Positions 1 to 8,452 are shown, counted from the first letter of the stretch. The stretch is 64,000 bases of DNA from Pararhodobacter zhoushanensis (GCF_025949695.1 NZ_JAPDFL010000001.1:1987501-2051500), one strand, 5' to 3'. Notes: generated by a model not told the origin, from the sequence alone. Numbers and translations: made by a program.

Positions 1-117
1 GGCCATGTTCGACGGGTCCGACAGGATCAGCGTGTCGAGCCCGGCCTCGGCCATGGCGGCGCGGGTCTTGGCGAGCCGGGCGTCGTATTCGGTGCGGGTG
101 AAATCACTGTCGTCCAT
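1..117 (-). CDS. M24-family peptidase / creatinase-type hydrolase, N-terminal fragment
   Basis: Only the first 39 codons lie in the window; the rest runs off the left edge. The peptide starts MDDSDFTRTEYDARLAK and ends LILSDPSNMA. The helix followed by a D-P-S/A-N-M turn is typical of the creatinase N-terminal domain found in Xaa-Pro peptidases and in ectoine hydrolase DoeA. The ATG at 115-117 is preceded on the minus strand by a clear AGGAGG-type ribosome binding site at 122-128. Nothing of the catalytic C-terminal pita-bread domain is visible, so the substrate (peptide, creatine or ectoine) cannot be decided. Confidence 0.6.
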   Translation of the reverse strand, partial: MDDSDFTRTEYDARLAKTRAAMAEAGLDTLILSDPSNMA

Positions 118-177
118 CGGGCCCTCCTGTTGATGGGCAAAGCATGGCACGGCAGCGAAACAGACGCAAAGGCGCGA

Positions 178-194
178 TGTCCCACGATGGGACA
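178..194. promoter_or_regulatory. Palindrome TGTCCCA-CGA-TGGGACA, possible operator
   Basis: A perfect 7-bp inverted repeat with a 3-base centre lies 61 bases upstream of the start of the minus-strand peptidase gene, where a promoter or operator would be expected. A related palindrome occurs at 36294-36310. The binding protein is unknown, and a small RNA hairpin in the leader is an alternative reading. Confidence 0.35.
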
Positions 195-282
195 ATGCAG
201 CCTTCTGAATATTTTCAAAGATTTAGAGGGCCTGGGTAACCTTGCGTTTACCCCAGCGCCCACGGCTGCCTTTCTTTGCTCG

Positions 283-322
283 CCAAATATCCCGGGGGGT
301 CCGGGGGGCAGCGCCCCCGGCG
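283..322 (+). repeat. Intergenic repeat AAATATCC + G-rich run + hairpin, copy 1
   Basis: The sequence reads AAATATCC, then CGGGGGG, then a GC hairpin (CCGGGGG ... CCCCCGG, 307-320). The same arrangement recurs at 20441-20523, 20566-20627 and 36719-36828, always between genes. The rest of the 118-384 gap holds no convincing gene. The hairpin may act as a terminator between dtd and whatever reads toward it. Confidence 0.5.
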
Positions 323-384
323 GGTCGCCCAAGGAGCCTGCGCGTCAGCGCGGGGGACGAGGGCGAAACACCCCCCGCCTTGCG

Positions 385-822
385 TCACATGTCCAGCCAG
401 ATCGTCATCGGCCCGTCATTGACCAGCGCCACTTGCATTTCGGCGCCAAACTCCCCGCGCCCGACCGCGACGCCCTGCGCGGCAAGGTGGTCGGCGAAAA
501 GCTCATAGAGCGCGCGCCCTTCATCCGGCGGCGCAGCGGCGGAAAACCCCGGCCGGTTCCCGCGCGAAGTATCCGCCGCCAGCGTGAACTGGCTGACCAC
601 CAGCGCCCCGCCGCCCACATCCGCCAGCGAACGGTTGGTCTTGCCCGCCTCGTCGCGAAAAATGCGCAGTTTCAGGATCTTGTCGGCCAGCGCGCGGGCC
701 TTGTCCGGCCCGTCGCCCTGCATCGCGCAGATCAGGATCATCAGCCCCGGCCCGCAGGCCCCGACCACCGCCCCGTCGACCGAGACCGACGCCTCGGTCA
801 CCCGTTGTACCAGCGCGCGCAT
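385..822 (-). CDS. dtd: D-aminoacyl-tRNA deacylase
   Basis: A 145-residue cytoplasmic enzyme that hydrolyses D-amino acids, and glycine on tRNA-Ala, off mischarged tRNA. The start [17 protein letters not shown] is the normal family N-terminus, so an in-frame extension upstream was rejected. Key motifs are present: SQFTL (in [13 protein letters not shown], about residues 77-89) and the C-terminal NDGPMT motif that forms the cross-subunit chiral-proofreading site. Length equals the family norm. The ATG overlaps the stop of the upstream zinc-ribbon gene (TGATG), so it is the last gene of the telA/xpaC operon and probably co-translated with it. Confidence 0.95.
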   Translation of the reverse strand: MRALVQRVTEASVSVDGAVVGACGPGLMILICAMQGDGPDKARALADKILKLRIFRDEAGKTNRSLADVGGGALVVSQFTLAADTSRGNRPGFSAAAPPDEGRALYELFADHLAAQGVAVGRGEFGAEMQVALVNDGPMTIWLDM

Positions 823-1942
823 CAGCGGTTCTGCGTGATGTAGAAGATGACGCCCGCGACGATGATCGCGACGATCACCGCGCCGGTGATCTTCCAGGCA
901 GACCACGGGCGTTCGCCCTGCACCTTGCCGGTCTGGCCATTCACCACGAACCGATAGGATTTACCGCGATAGCGATAGGCCGCCATCCAGATCGGCAACA
1001 GCACGTGCTTGAACCGCTCATCCTGATGCTCGGTATCGACCGAATGCACCCGCTGCTCGTCGCCGCCGATGTCGCGGCGCACGTCCTGACGGATCACCTC
1101 GTCCATGCGCTCGACCGCCAGAACGTGGCCATCGGGCAGCTGCACCGTGTACCCCTCGGCGCGGAACCCGGACAGGAACTGCGGCGAATAGGGCGCCAGT
1201 TCGCCCAGCATCCACGGCTCGAGCGCGCGGACATATTTGCGCGGCAGCGATTGCGAGGCCATGATCAGCATATCGTGGAAATGCCGCGCGACCCGGCCCG
1301 ACACGCGGTGCCAGCGGATCTTGCGGACCTGCTCGGTTTCCATCTTGCCGTTACGGTTCACCGTGCGGGTTTCGTAATAGGCGTCGCCCCGTTCGCCGGT
1401 ATAGCGCGAGCGGGTGTCGCTGTCGAAAGACCAGTAGGGCACATAAAGCCCGTCCAGCCGCGAGCCGTCCGAGCGGGCGTAGTCCTTGAGCTTGTTGGGG
1501 GCGAACCACAGCCGCCCCAGCCATGATTTCATCGCATCATGCGCCTCGCGCTCGGCCAGTTTGAAGGGCAGGACGGCGGCGGGTTTGATCTGGCGTTGGG
1601 TGCCGGTGTCGGTCACCACCGGCGAGCCGCAGAACGGACATTGCGCCGCGTGCTGGGCGGGGTCGAAATCGACCTGCGCGCCGCAGTTCGAGCAACTGAG
1701 GATGCGGTGTTCCTCGATCGCGTCGGCGGGCAGGTGATTGGCCAGCGCGTCGCGCAGATCCATGGTTTCCAGCGCGACATCGCGCTCGGCCTCGGAATGC
1801 GGGATGTCCTGCTCGTGGCCGCAATACTGGCAGGTGAGCCGCCGCTGACCCGGCGAAAACCGCAGCTGGGCGCCGCAATTTTCGCACGGGAAACGGTGTT
1901 CATCACCCGCAACGGGCGGGGCGGGGGGCTTGTGTCGCTCAT
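822..1942 (-). CDS. Double zinc-ribbon membrane protein (TFIIB-type), interrupted by a one-base frameshift
   Basis: Has two Cx2C...Cx2C zinc ribbons near the N-terminus ([16 protein letters not shown] and [16 protein letters not shown]), a central beta-rich region and one C-terminal membrane helix ([15 protein letters not shown]), so it is membrane-anchored with a large soluble part. Such proteins are often mislabelled as primosomal helicase because of the zinc ribbon. The ATG at 1940-1942 (MSDTSPP) is one frame away from the body. Adding one base to the G6 run at 1923-1928 joins [20 protein letters not shown] perfectly and gives 373 residues. It starts 7 bases after the SPFH gene, a partner it commonly accompanies. 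The molecular role is unknown. Confidence 0.75.
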
Positions 1943-1948
1943 GGCGCG

Positions 1949-3070
1949 TTACCCGGCGGGCGGGGGCGGCGGCGGCGGCATGGCAGCGAAGACCTGTGCC
2001 AGCGCCTGCACGGCTCCGGCCTTTTCCCAGCCGGCCATGCCCTGCGTCCAGACCATGGTGTCGCGGGTCAGCTGACCCTGCGCCAGCATCTGTTGCAGTT
2101 GCGCGGTGCCGAAGGGCCCGGTCGTCTGGCCGTTCACCGCAACGTGGAACTGCGCGGCGGCGGGGGGCGGTGGCGGCGGAGCGGCGGCGGCGGGCTGCGT
2201 GTTGCTCTGATTGTTGCCCGTCATCGCATTGGCCATGGACTGCGCCATGCCCATGCCCATCCCCATGCCCATTCCGGCACCCATCGCGTTGTCGCCACCA
2301 GCCGAGGCCGCCTGCTGCATCGCCTGAGCCGCCGAAAACTGGGTGTATTTGTTCAGATCGCCCACGATCCCCATCGACGAGCGCTGGTCGAGCACCTTCT
2401 CGACCTCGGGCGGCAGCGAGATGTTCTCGATGTAGAGTTCCGGCATCGACAGGCCGTATTCGGTCAGTGTGGGCTCGATCGCCTCGCCGACGATCTTGGA
2501 CAGATCCTGCGTGTTGGCCGCCATGTCCAGCGCCGGAATCCCCGAGGCCGCCAGCGACTGCGAGACCTTCTGCACAACGATATTGCGGATCTGCCCCGAG
2601 ATTTCGTCCTGGGTGAATTCGCCATCCGTGCCGACGATCTCGGTCATGAACTTGGACGGATCGGTCACGCGGATCGTATAGCTGCCAAAGGCCCGCAGGC
2701 GCAGCGCGCCGAATTCCGGGTCGCGCAGCATGATCGGGTTCTGCGTGCCCCATTTCAGGCCCGGAAAGCGCCGGGTGTTGACGAAGTACACCTCGGACTT
2801 GAAGGGCGAGTTGAAGCCGTGGCTCCAGCTGCGCAGGGCCGTCATGATCGGCATATTGTTGGTTTCCAGCTCGTAAAGGCCGGGACCAAAGATGTCGGCC
2901 ATCTGGCCTTCGTGGATGAACACGGCCGCCTGTCCTTCACGGACCGTCAGCTTGGCGCCCATCATGATGTTGTTGCCGTAGCGTTCAAAACGATAAACGA
3001 GCGTATCGCGGCTGTCGTCCAGCCATTCGATGACGTCGATGAACTGGCCCTTGAGGAAATTGAATACCAT
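1949..3070 (-). CDS. SPFH-domain protein with C-terminal GYF_2-like domain
   Basis: 373 residues. Residues about 30-245 form an SPFH (stomatin/prohibitin/flotillin) core of the virion-core/YdjI type. A Gly-Met-rich linker (GMGMGMGMGM, about 260-275) and a poly-proline stretch follow, then a GYF_2-like domain (about 305-360, FHVAVNGQTTGPFG). SPFH proteins assemble on membranes as scaffolds. There is no clear membrane helix, so the following zinc-ribbon protein with its membrane anchor may tether it. The start is supported by AAGGAG 6-7 bases upstream of ATG. It sits between the DUF2927 lipoprotein and the zinc-ribbon gene in the same operon, which suggests an envelope-stress role (inference). 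Confidence 0.88.
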   Translation of the reverse strand: MVFNFLKGQFIDVIEWLDDSRDTLVYRFERYGNNIMMGAKLTVREGQAAVFIHEGQMADIFGPGLYELETNNMPIMTALRSWSHGFNSPFKSEVYFVNTRRFPGLKWGTQNPIMLRDPEFGALRLRAFGSYTIRVTDPSKFMTEIVGTDGEFTQDEISGQIRNIVVQKVSQSLAASGIPALDMAANTQDLSKIVGEAIEPTLTEYGLSMPELYIENISLPPEVEKVLDQRSSMGIVGDLNKYTQFSAAQAMQQAASAGGDNAMGAGMGMGMGMGMAQSMANAMTGNNQSNTQPAAAAPPPPPPAAAQFHVAVNGQTTGPFGTAQLQQMLAQGQLTRDTMVWTQGMAGWEKAGAVQALAQVFAAMPPPPPPPAG

Positions 3071-3106
3071 GGGTCACTCCTTAAGAAATCTATTCAAAAG
3101 ATGGGG

Positions 3107-4063
3107 TCAACTTGCACCCGCCACAAGCTCGGAGGCAATTGAAAAAATCGTTCGGCGGGCCCGGGCCTCGGTCATGCCGGGGGTCAGGCGCGGGTCGTAG
3201 TGGATGCGCAGCAAGAGCAGATCCTGTTCGGTCAGCAGCGCGAATTCCTGATCATCGTTGAAAATCGACGGCCGCGCACCGTCGGAATCCGCGGCCAGTC
3301 CCAGCCCTTGGGTCAGTTCTTCGTGATAGCAGGCAAGGCGGGTCAGATCGGGGTGTTCGGCGCGAATGATGGCGACGGCTTCGGTGTAATTGGCCGACCC
3401 GTCGCGGGCAAAGGCCAGCACCAGACAGAAGGTCTCGCGCGGCATGTCGGTGATCAGGCGCACGGCTCCATCGTCAATACCGGGGATCAGCGCGCGCAGC
3501 CGGTCGCCAGCACCTTGGCGTTCGCTTTCCGAGAGGATCAGAACGTGGAAATTGCCGTCGGTCTGGCCCAGCGGCGTAACGCTGATCGGGTGGTCCGATG
3601 CTTCGGCCAGCCGGGCGGCGAGCGCGCGCACGTGTTGATAATCCGCAGCGCGGGTGGCGCGTCCGGTGGTTGCGCCGAACTCCAGCGAATAGCGCACGGG
3701 CACGGCCCAGCGACGCAGCACGCTGGAGCGGCCAGAGGCGGCACCGCGCTCGGAATGCTCGTCACGCAGGGCGACGTCGATATAGGTTTCGGCCAGCCGA
3801 CCAGCGGTCAGCCGCAGGTCGTTGGTGCCCGGATCGGTGCGCAACATCCGGTTCGAGACGCGCTGCGTCTCGATCTCGGTGTAATAGCGCCGCAAGTCGG
3901 CCGATTGCGGGTCGATGGCCAGCACCTCGGCGGGCCGAGCCGGCGCGGGGGCGGCCATGGGATTGGGCGCACTCCCGCCGAGCGAGGTGCAGCCTGCCGT
4001 CAGCGCGGCGCTGAACCCCAGCGCCGCGAGGGACCGGACCGAAGGGTCGCCCGGTATGCGCAC
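3107..4063 (-). CDS. DUF2927-domain lipoprotein
   Basis: 318 residues. A lipoprotein signal peptide ends in the lipobox LTAGC (Cys about 25), followed by a Pro/Ala-rich linker and a DUF2927-type domain (FTIASELVAG-like end, conserved HEELTQGLGLAAD segment around residues 250-265). The HEE.xQ.LG pattern is conserved in the family and looks metal-site-like, but no activity is established here. The start lies one base after the telA stop, so it is in the same transcript. Most likely attached to the inner leaflet of the outer membrane or to the inner membrane; the +2 residue after Cys is Thr, which favours outer membrane. Confidence 0.8.
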   Translation of the reverse strand: MRIPGDPSVRSLAALGFSAALTAGCTSLGGSAPNPMAAPAPARPAEVLAIDPQSADLRRYYTEIETQRVSNRMLRTDPGTNDLRLTAGRLAETYIDVALRDEHSERGAASGRSSVLRRWAVPVRYSLEFGATTGRATRAADYQHVRALAARLAEASDHPISVTPLGQTDGNFHVLILSESERQGAGDRLRALIPGIDDGAVRLITDMPRETFCLVLAFARDGSANYTEAVAIIRAEHPDLTRLACYHEELTQGLGLAADSDGARPSIFNDDQEFALLTEQDLLLLRIHYDPRLTPGMTEARARRTIFSIASELVAGAS

Positions 4064-4064
4064 G

Positions 4065-5231
4065 TCAGGCCTGAGCGCCGTTTTCGCGCGCCTTGGCAGC
4101 CGACAGCGAATCGCGCAGCTCGATCTCCATCTTGCGCAGTTCCTCTTCGGCGGCGGCGCGCTTGGCCTTGCCTTCGTCGGCGATCTGCAGGCTGTCCTGA
4201 ATGGTCGCGACCAGCTGATCGTTGGCGTGCTTGACGGCCTCGATATCGAAGACGCCGCGCTCCATCTGCTCGCGCACCGTGCGGTTGGTTTCGCGCAGGT
4301 TGTCGGCGTTCTTGGTCAGCAGTTCATTGGTCAAGTCATTGGCCGCCTTGATCGATTCCGCCGCCTCGCGCGAGCGTTGGATGGTCAGCGCCTGCGCCAG
4401 CTGGGTCTCCCACAGCGGCACGGTGTTCACCAGCGTCGAGTTGATCTTGGTGACCAGCGACTTGTCGTTTTCCTGCACCAGACGGATCGAGGGCAGCGAC
4501 TGCATGGTGACCTGACGGGTCAGTTTGAGGTCATGCACCCGGCGCTCCAGATCGTCGCGCGCGGCGCGCAGATCGCGCAACTCCTGCGCCATGATGATCT
4601 TCTGATCTTCGGGCGCGGCCTCGACCACGGCTTCTTGCGCGGGGATCGTGGTGGCGTCGAGTTCCTTCAGCTTTTCTTCACCAGCGGCGATGTAGAGTGC
4701 CAGCTCGTTGTAAAAATCGAGGGTCTTTTCATAGAGCACATCCAGCGACTTGATGTCTTTGAGCAGGACGGTCTCATGGCTGAGCAGGTTCTCCGTGATC
4801 TTGTCGATCTGGCCCTGCACGGTCTCATAGCGGGCCATGAAATTGGCCAACGGTGCTGCCTTGCCGGTCAGACGCTCCCACCAGCTGCGTTCGCGGCGGG
4901 TGTCGAGTTCGCTGACCGAAAAGCCACGGATCGTGGTGACGATCTGGCGCAGGCTGTCACCGGCGGGGCCGACATCCTTGTTGCGCACGTCGTTCAGCAT
5001 GGCCTGACTGATGGTCTGCAGCTCGACCTGGGCGCGGGCACCGAACCCGATGATCGACGAGGTTTCCGCCATGTCGATTTCATTCATCCGGCTGCGGATC
5101 GCATCGGCAACCGGGGCCTCGGCCTGATCCAGCGGGACAAGCTCGCCGACCGGCTCGGGCAGTCTCGTCAGCGCCGTTTCTTCAACGGCGGTCGCAAGTT
5201 GCGTGGCCTGCTGGCGGATCTCGTCGGACAT
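4065..5231 (-). CDS. telA: Toxic anion resistance protein TelA family
   Basis: 388 residues, largely helical, with the family signature across residues 55-345 (GFGARAQVELQTISQAML, RERSWWERLTG, and LVTKINSTLVNTVPLWETQLAQAL). The C-terminal 60 residues are a charged coiled coil. TelA proteins are linked to tellurite and other oxyanion or membrane stress; they are cytoplasmic or membrane-peripheral and the biochemical activity is not known. AAGGA lies 9 bases before ATG. The preceding gene encodes the XpaC-like partner, the same pairing as xpaC-yaaN in Bacillus, so the two probably act together. Confidence 0.9.
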   Translation of the reverse strand: MSDEIRQQATQLATAVEETALTRLPEPVGELVPLDQAEAPVADAIRSRMNEIDMAETSSIIGFGARAQVELQTISQAMLNDVRNKDVGPAGDSLRQIVTTIRGFSVSELDTRRERSWWERLTGKAAPLANFMARYETVQGQIDKITENLLSHETVLLKDIKSLDVLYEKTLDFYNELALYIAAGEEKLKELDATTIPAQEAVVEAAPEDQKIIMAQELRDLRAARDDLERRVHDLKLTRQVTMQSLPSIRLVQENDKSLVTKINSTLVNTVPLWETQLAQALTIQRSREAAESIKAANDLTNELLTKNADNLRETNRTVREQMERGVFDIEAVKHANDQLVATIQDSLQIADEGKAKRAAAEEELRKMEIELRDSLSAAKARENGAQA

Positions 5232-5270
5232 CGGGGCTTCCTTTCAAGGGATGAGGTGCTGAAAACGGGG

Positions 5271-6227
5271 TCAACGGGGTTGCGGGTCGGGGATGCTGTT
5301 GGGGCCGGGAATGCGCGGGCGCAGGCCTTCGCGTTCCAGCCGCTCGCGCAGCACGTCGATTTCGATATCCAGCGCCTGACGGTCGTTGTCGCGCAGGGTT
5401 TCGGTGCGCAGCATGAAATTCTGCTCAAGATCGTCGAGCAGGGCCACATAGTCGCTGCGCGCCTCGGCGTTGCGATCACGCTCATAAATCTCGACAAACT
5501 TGACCGTCGCATCGCGCGCGCCTTCAAGGTAGACACTCAGATAGCGGCGGGCAGCGGTCAGGTTCTGCGGATCATCCTCGACCGTGCGCAACAGCTCGCG
5601 GACATGGGACTGAAAATCGGTCAGGCGGCTTTCCAGCGTGCGGTCGCGGGCGCGCAGCATGGCGTCGGACATCGCGGCCAGATAGGCCTCGGCGGTGTCG
5701 ATGGCGCGGGCGACGCGGTCGGTCTGGAATTCGTCGATCCCCTCCATTCCCTTGTCGCGCAAGGGGTCGGGGCCGAAGGCGAAGAAATGCAGACCCGCGC
5801 CGAACAGGCCGAAGATCACCGGACCGGCCATGCCATAGGCGCTGCCCAGACCGGCCAGCCCAAGGCCAAGACCCATCACCACCGAGCCGAAGATCTTGCG
5901 CGGGATCGCCGGGCGGCGGGCGACGCGGCGTTGGGCGTAAGCGTCCTGGGCGATCACACCTTCGCGCGTCAGCCAGGCCGAGAGCATCAGCAGGGCAAAG
6001 ACGCCCAGATGCTGCGCCAGTCCGGCGGGATCGCGGAAGAACGCGCTGAATGCCCAAAGGAAAGGCAGCATAAACAGGATGTTGACCCGCGCGCCCACCG
6101 GGTTCACCCGCTTGCGCTTGGCCTTCTTGCCGCGTTTGGGGCCTGTGCTGACCGCGGTCGAGCTGCGTTCCTCGTCCGAGCGGGGATCGCCACCGGGGCT
6201 GTATGCGCCGCCGTATCGCCGTGCCAT
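5271..6227 (-). CDS. XpaC-like membrane protein (5-bromo-4-chloroindolyl phosphate hydrolysis family)
   Basis: 318 residues. A basic N-terminus (PKRGKKAKRKR) is followed by hydrophobic segments at about 47-64, 73-86 and a Gly-rich pair at 112-150, then a long helical cytoplasmic domain (about 165-300). The layout and the neighbouring telA fit the XpaC family (PF10112 type). Despite the family name, no phosphatase motif is visible and the catalytic role is doubtful. Starts 3 bases after the stop of a 26-codon membrane ORF, in the same operon. Confidence 0.78.
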   Translation of the reverse strand: MARRYGGAYSPGGDPRSDEERSSTAVSTGPKRGKKAKRKRVNPVGARVNILFMLPFLWAFSAFFRDPAGLAQHLGVFALLMLSAWLTREGVIAQDAYAQRRVARRPAIPRKIFGSVVMGLGLGLAGLGSAYGMAGPVIFGLFGAGLHFFAFGPDPLRDKGMEGIDEFQTDRVARAIDTAEAYLAAMSDAMLRARDRTLESRLTDFQSHVRELLRTVEDDPQNLTAARRYLSVYLEGARDATVKFVEIYERDRNAEARSDYVALLDDLEQNFMLRTETLRDNDRQALDIEIDVLRERLEREGLRPRIPGPNSIPDPQPR

Positions 6228-6230
6228 GCC

Positions 6231-6311
6231 TCAGCCCCCCACGAACCAGACGTAGACGATCAAGGCGACCAACAGCAGGTAGGAGGTCTTTTGCAGGCCC
6301 GTGGTGCTCAC
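6231..6311 (-). CDS. Putative 26-residue single-helix membrane microprotein
   Basis: A GTG-started frame encodes MSTTGLQKTSYLLLVALIVY and six more residues: a short polar start, then one hydrophobic helix. It ends 3 bases before the XpaC-like gene. A GGGGA stretch 7-8 bases upstream of GTG could be a weak ribosome binding site. It is the first ORF after the proposed operon promoter. Expression is not proven; the tight spacing and helix composition are the only support. It might regulate or anchor the downstream membrane proteins. Confidence 0.4.
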   Translation of the reverse strand: MSTTGLQKTSYLLLVALIVYVWFVGG

Positions 6312-6384
6312 GTCTCAATTCCCCGTCGCGTGCCCCAAGGCCGGGGCTGTGTGTCTTGCCCCCCAATAGCGGGAGAGTCCCCTC

Positions 6385-6413
6385 GATATAGGAGAGATTT
6401 ATGAAACTATAAG
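6385..6413 (-). promoter_or_regulatory. RpoH-like promoter for the xpaC-telA-SPFH operon
   Basis: On the minus strand the sequence reads CTTA-N17-CCTATAT. The alphaproteobacterial heat-shock sigma (RpoH) consensus is CTTG-N17/18-CYTATNT, so one base of the -35 differs. The -10 ends about 74 bases upstream of the first ORF of the operon. Heat or oxidative stress control would suit a TelA/SPFH operon, but this is inference from one site. Confidence 0.4.
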
Positions 6414-6460
6414 ACAGGTCCGGCGGGATTGGAAAGCACCGATGGGGTGCGCGCCGGTGC

Positions 6461-7582
6461 TCAGCCGCGTGGTTTGGGGCGGCGGGGCGGAGCGCCGTCC
6501 TTGCTGCCGCTGGGGCTGGCCGATTTCTGGCCCCATGAGCGCGGCTTGACGGTTTCGCCATCCGGCCCCTTGCGCGGACCGCCGTGCGATTTGGCCCCCC
6601 AGGATTTGCGCCCGGGCATCTCGTCGGGCGCGATCGTGCCGGGTTTGGCCGGGCGCACGGGGCGCTTGGTGGCGGGCTTGCCGATGGTGGGCTTACCGGC
6701 GGCGGGCTTACCGGCGGCGGGTTTCCCGCCCGTGGGTTTGGCCCCGGCGGGCGCGGGTTTATCGGCCGGTCTGGACGGCGCGGCGCGGCCCGAGGCGACG
6801 TCATCGGCCCCAAGCCCCAACTGGTCGCGCAGCACGCGCGGGCGCAGTTCCTCGACCGCGCCATCGGCCAGATCGCCCAGCTGGAACGGGCCGTACGCGG
6901 TGCGGATCAGGCGGTTGACGGTCAGGCCGACCGATTCCAGCGCGCGGCGGATCTCGCGGTTTCGGCCCTCACGGATGCCGACGCTCAGCCAGGCGTTCGC
7001 GCCCTGCTGGCGGTCGATCGACACCATCATCGGCTGAAAACGCTCGCCGTCGATGGTCACGCCCGCCTTGAGCGGGGCCAGCGTGGCGTCGGTCGGGCGA
7101 CCGTTCACCCGGACGCGGTATTTGCGCAGCCAGCCGGTCGAGGGCAGTTCGAGCCGGCGCTTGAGCTCGCCGTCGTTGGTGAGCAGCAGCAGACCTTCCG
7201 AGTTCAGGTCAAGCCGGCCGATGGAGAGCACGCGCGGCATGTCCTCGGGCAGCTCGTCAAAGACCGTGCGGCGGCCTTTTTCGTCGCGCTCTGACGTCAC
7301 CAGACCCAGCGGCTTGTTATACAGCCACACGCGCGTCGGCTCTTTGGCACCCAAGGGCACGCCATCGACGATGATCTTGTCGCGGGCGGTGACGTTCAGG
7401 GCGGGGCTGTCGATCACCTCGCCGTTCACGCGGACGCGGCCCTCGGCGATCATCGTCTCGGCGACGCGGCGCGAGGCGACGCCCAGCCGGGCCAGCACTT
7501 TGGCGATGCGGTCGCCGTCACGGACGGCGCCGGTCGGCACGGCTGTGGCTTTGGGGCGTTTCGGGGTCGAGGGTTTGGTCAT
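6461..7582 (-). CDS. rluB: 23S rRNA pseudouridine synthase RluB-like
   Basis: 373 residues from ATG at 7580-7582 (MTKPSTPKRPKATAV). An S4 RNA-binding domain (about 25-75, RIAKVLARLGVASRR) is followed by the pseudouridine synthase domain with the catalytic-Asp motif GRLDLNSEGLLLLTNDGEL (about 128-146) and REGRNREIRRALESVG. The C-terminal ~110 residues are a low-complexity basic tail with repeated GKPAAGKP units, probably RNA-binding and disordered. An open frame continues upstream but overlaps the divergent tadA promoter and lacks homology, so the later ATG was chosen. RluB modifies U2605 of 23S rRNA in E. coli. Confidence 0.9.
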   Translation of the reverse strand: MTKPSTPKRPKATAVPTGAVRDGDRIAKVLARLGVASRRVAETMIAEGRVRVNGEVIDSPALNVTARDKIIVDGVPLGAKEPTRVWLYNKPLGLVTSERDEKGRRTVFDELPEDMPRVLSIGRLDLNSEGLLLLTNDGELKRRLELPSTGWLRKYRVRVNGRPTDATLAPLKAGVTIDGERFQPMMVSIDRQQGANAWLSVGIREGRNREIRRALESVGLTVNRLIRTAYGPFQLGDLADGAVEELRPRVLRDQLGLGADDVASGRAAPSRPADKPAPAGAKPTGGKPAAGKPAAGKPTIGKPATKRPVRPAKPGTIAPDEMPGRKSWGAKSHGGPRKGPDGETVKPRSWGQKSASPSGSKDGAPPRRPKPRG

Positions 7583-7700
7583 CAGGGCAACGCGGGGCAG
7601 GGGAGGGGGACGGGCGGTTTTCCCGCGAAAACCCGGTGTGGCGGCGCCAACCCATGCGGGCAGGCTTGCGCGGTCGGGCGGGGACGGGCATCTAGGCCCC

Positions 7701-8171
7701 ATGAACCCGTTCCCGAGCCCCATGTCAATCAAGCCGATGGAGATCGCGCTGGACGAAGCCCGCGCCGCCGCCGCGCGCGGCGAGGTGCCGGTGGGCGCGG
7801 TGATCACCAATCCGCAGGGCGTTGTGGTGGCCCGCGCGGGCAACCGTACGCGCGAGCTGAGCGACCCCAGCGCCCATGCCGAGATGCTGGCGCTGCGCGC
7901 GGCCTGTGCGGCGGCGGGCAGCGAGCGGCTGCCGGGCCACGCGCTGTGGGTGACGCTGGAGCCCTGTCCGATGTGCGCCGCTGCGATCGGTTTCGCGCGG
8001 ATCGCCCGGCTGTATTACGGGGCGAGCGATCCGAAATCGGGTGGCGTGGCACAGGCACCACGGGTTTTTACCCATCCTCAATGTCATCATGCGCCCGAGG
8101 TTTACGACGGCATTGCCGAAGAACCGGCCGCCGCGCTGCTGCGCAGCTTCTTTTCCTCGCTTCGGCGATAA
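7701..8171 (+). CDS. tadA: tRNA-adenosine deaminase (wobble A34 to inosine)
   Basis: 156 residues with the cytidine/deoxycytidylate deaminase fold. Zinc and catalytic residues are visible: SAHAEMLAL (His ligand and proton-shuttle Glu) and LEPCPMCAAAI (two Cys ligands). It converts A34 of tRNA-Arg(ACG) to inosine. The ATG at 7701 gives MNPFPSPMSIKPMEIAL; an internal ATG eight codons on is also possible. Divergently transcribed from rluB with a 118-base gap. Confidence 0.95.
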   Translation: MNPFPSPMSIKPMEIALDEARAAAARGEVPVGAVITNPQGVVVARAGNRTRELSDPSAHAEMLALRAACAAAGSERLPGHALWVTLEPCPMCAAAIGFARIARLYYGASDPKSGGVAQAPRVFTHPQCHHAPEVYDGIAEEPAAALLRSFFSSLRR

Positions 8172-8452
8172 TCGCTGGAAAACCGCATTATTGTTGCCAA
8201 AAATAGGGGCGAGGATGGTTAATTGTGGCCACGCGCCCCGGCAATGTCACGGAAATGCCCGGTCTGAATCGCAGTCTGAGAAAGTGGATTGCGTGATTCG
8301 GACGAATTTCGTAAAGTTATCAGCAAAGAAAAACCGAGGCAGTGGCAGAAATTCGGTCAAAACGGGCAGTTGATCAGGGCAGTTCTGTCCTGAAACCTGC
8401 GTCTGACCCGAAGCCTGTTGGTGTCGACGGCACAAACGGCAGAGCAGGCACC
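8172..8452 (+). promoter_or_regulatory. Leader region of the cellulose operon
   Basis: About 280 bases, more AT-rich than its surroundings, with no convincing gene. A short palindrome ATTCG-GA-CGAAT lies at 8296-8307. No single sigma-70 promoter stands out. The operon promoter and any regulator sites probably lie here, because the cellulose genes downstream are closely packed. Confidence 0.35.

Noticed and set aside
130..843. Plus-strand open frame over the dtd region
   Set aside because: It runs antisense to dtd, which is complete with its motifs, and through an intergenic repeat.
3915..6404. Long plus-strand open frame opposite telA and xpaC
   Set aside because: Antisense to conserved TelA and XpaC-like genes with good ribosome binding sites; the product shows no recognisable domain.
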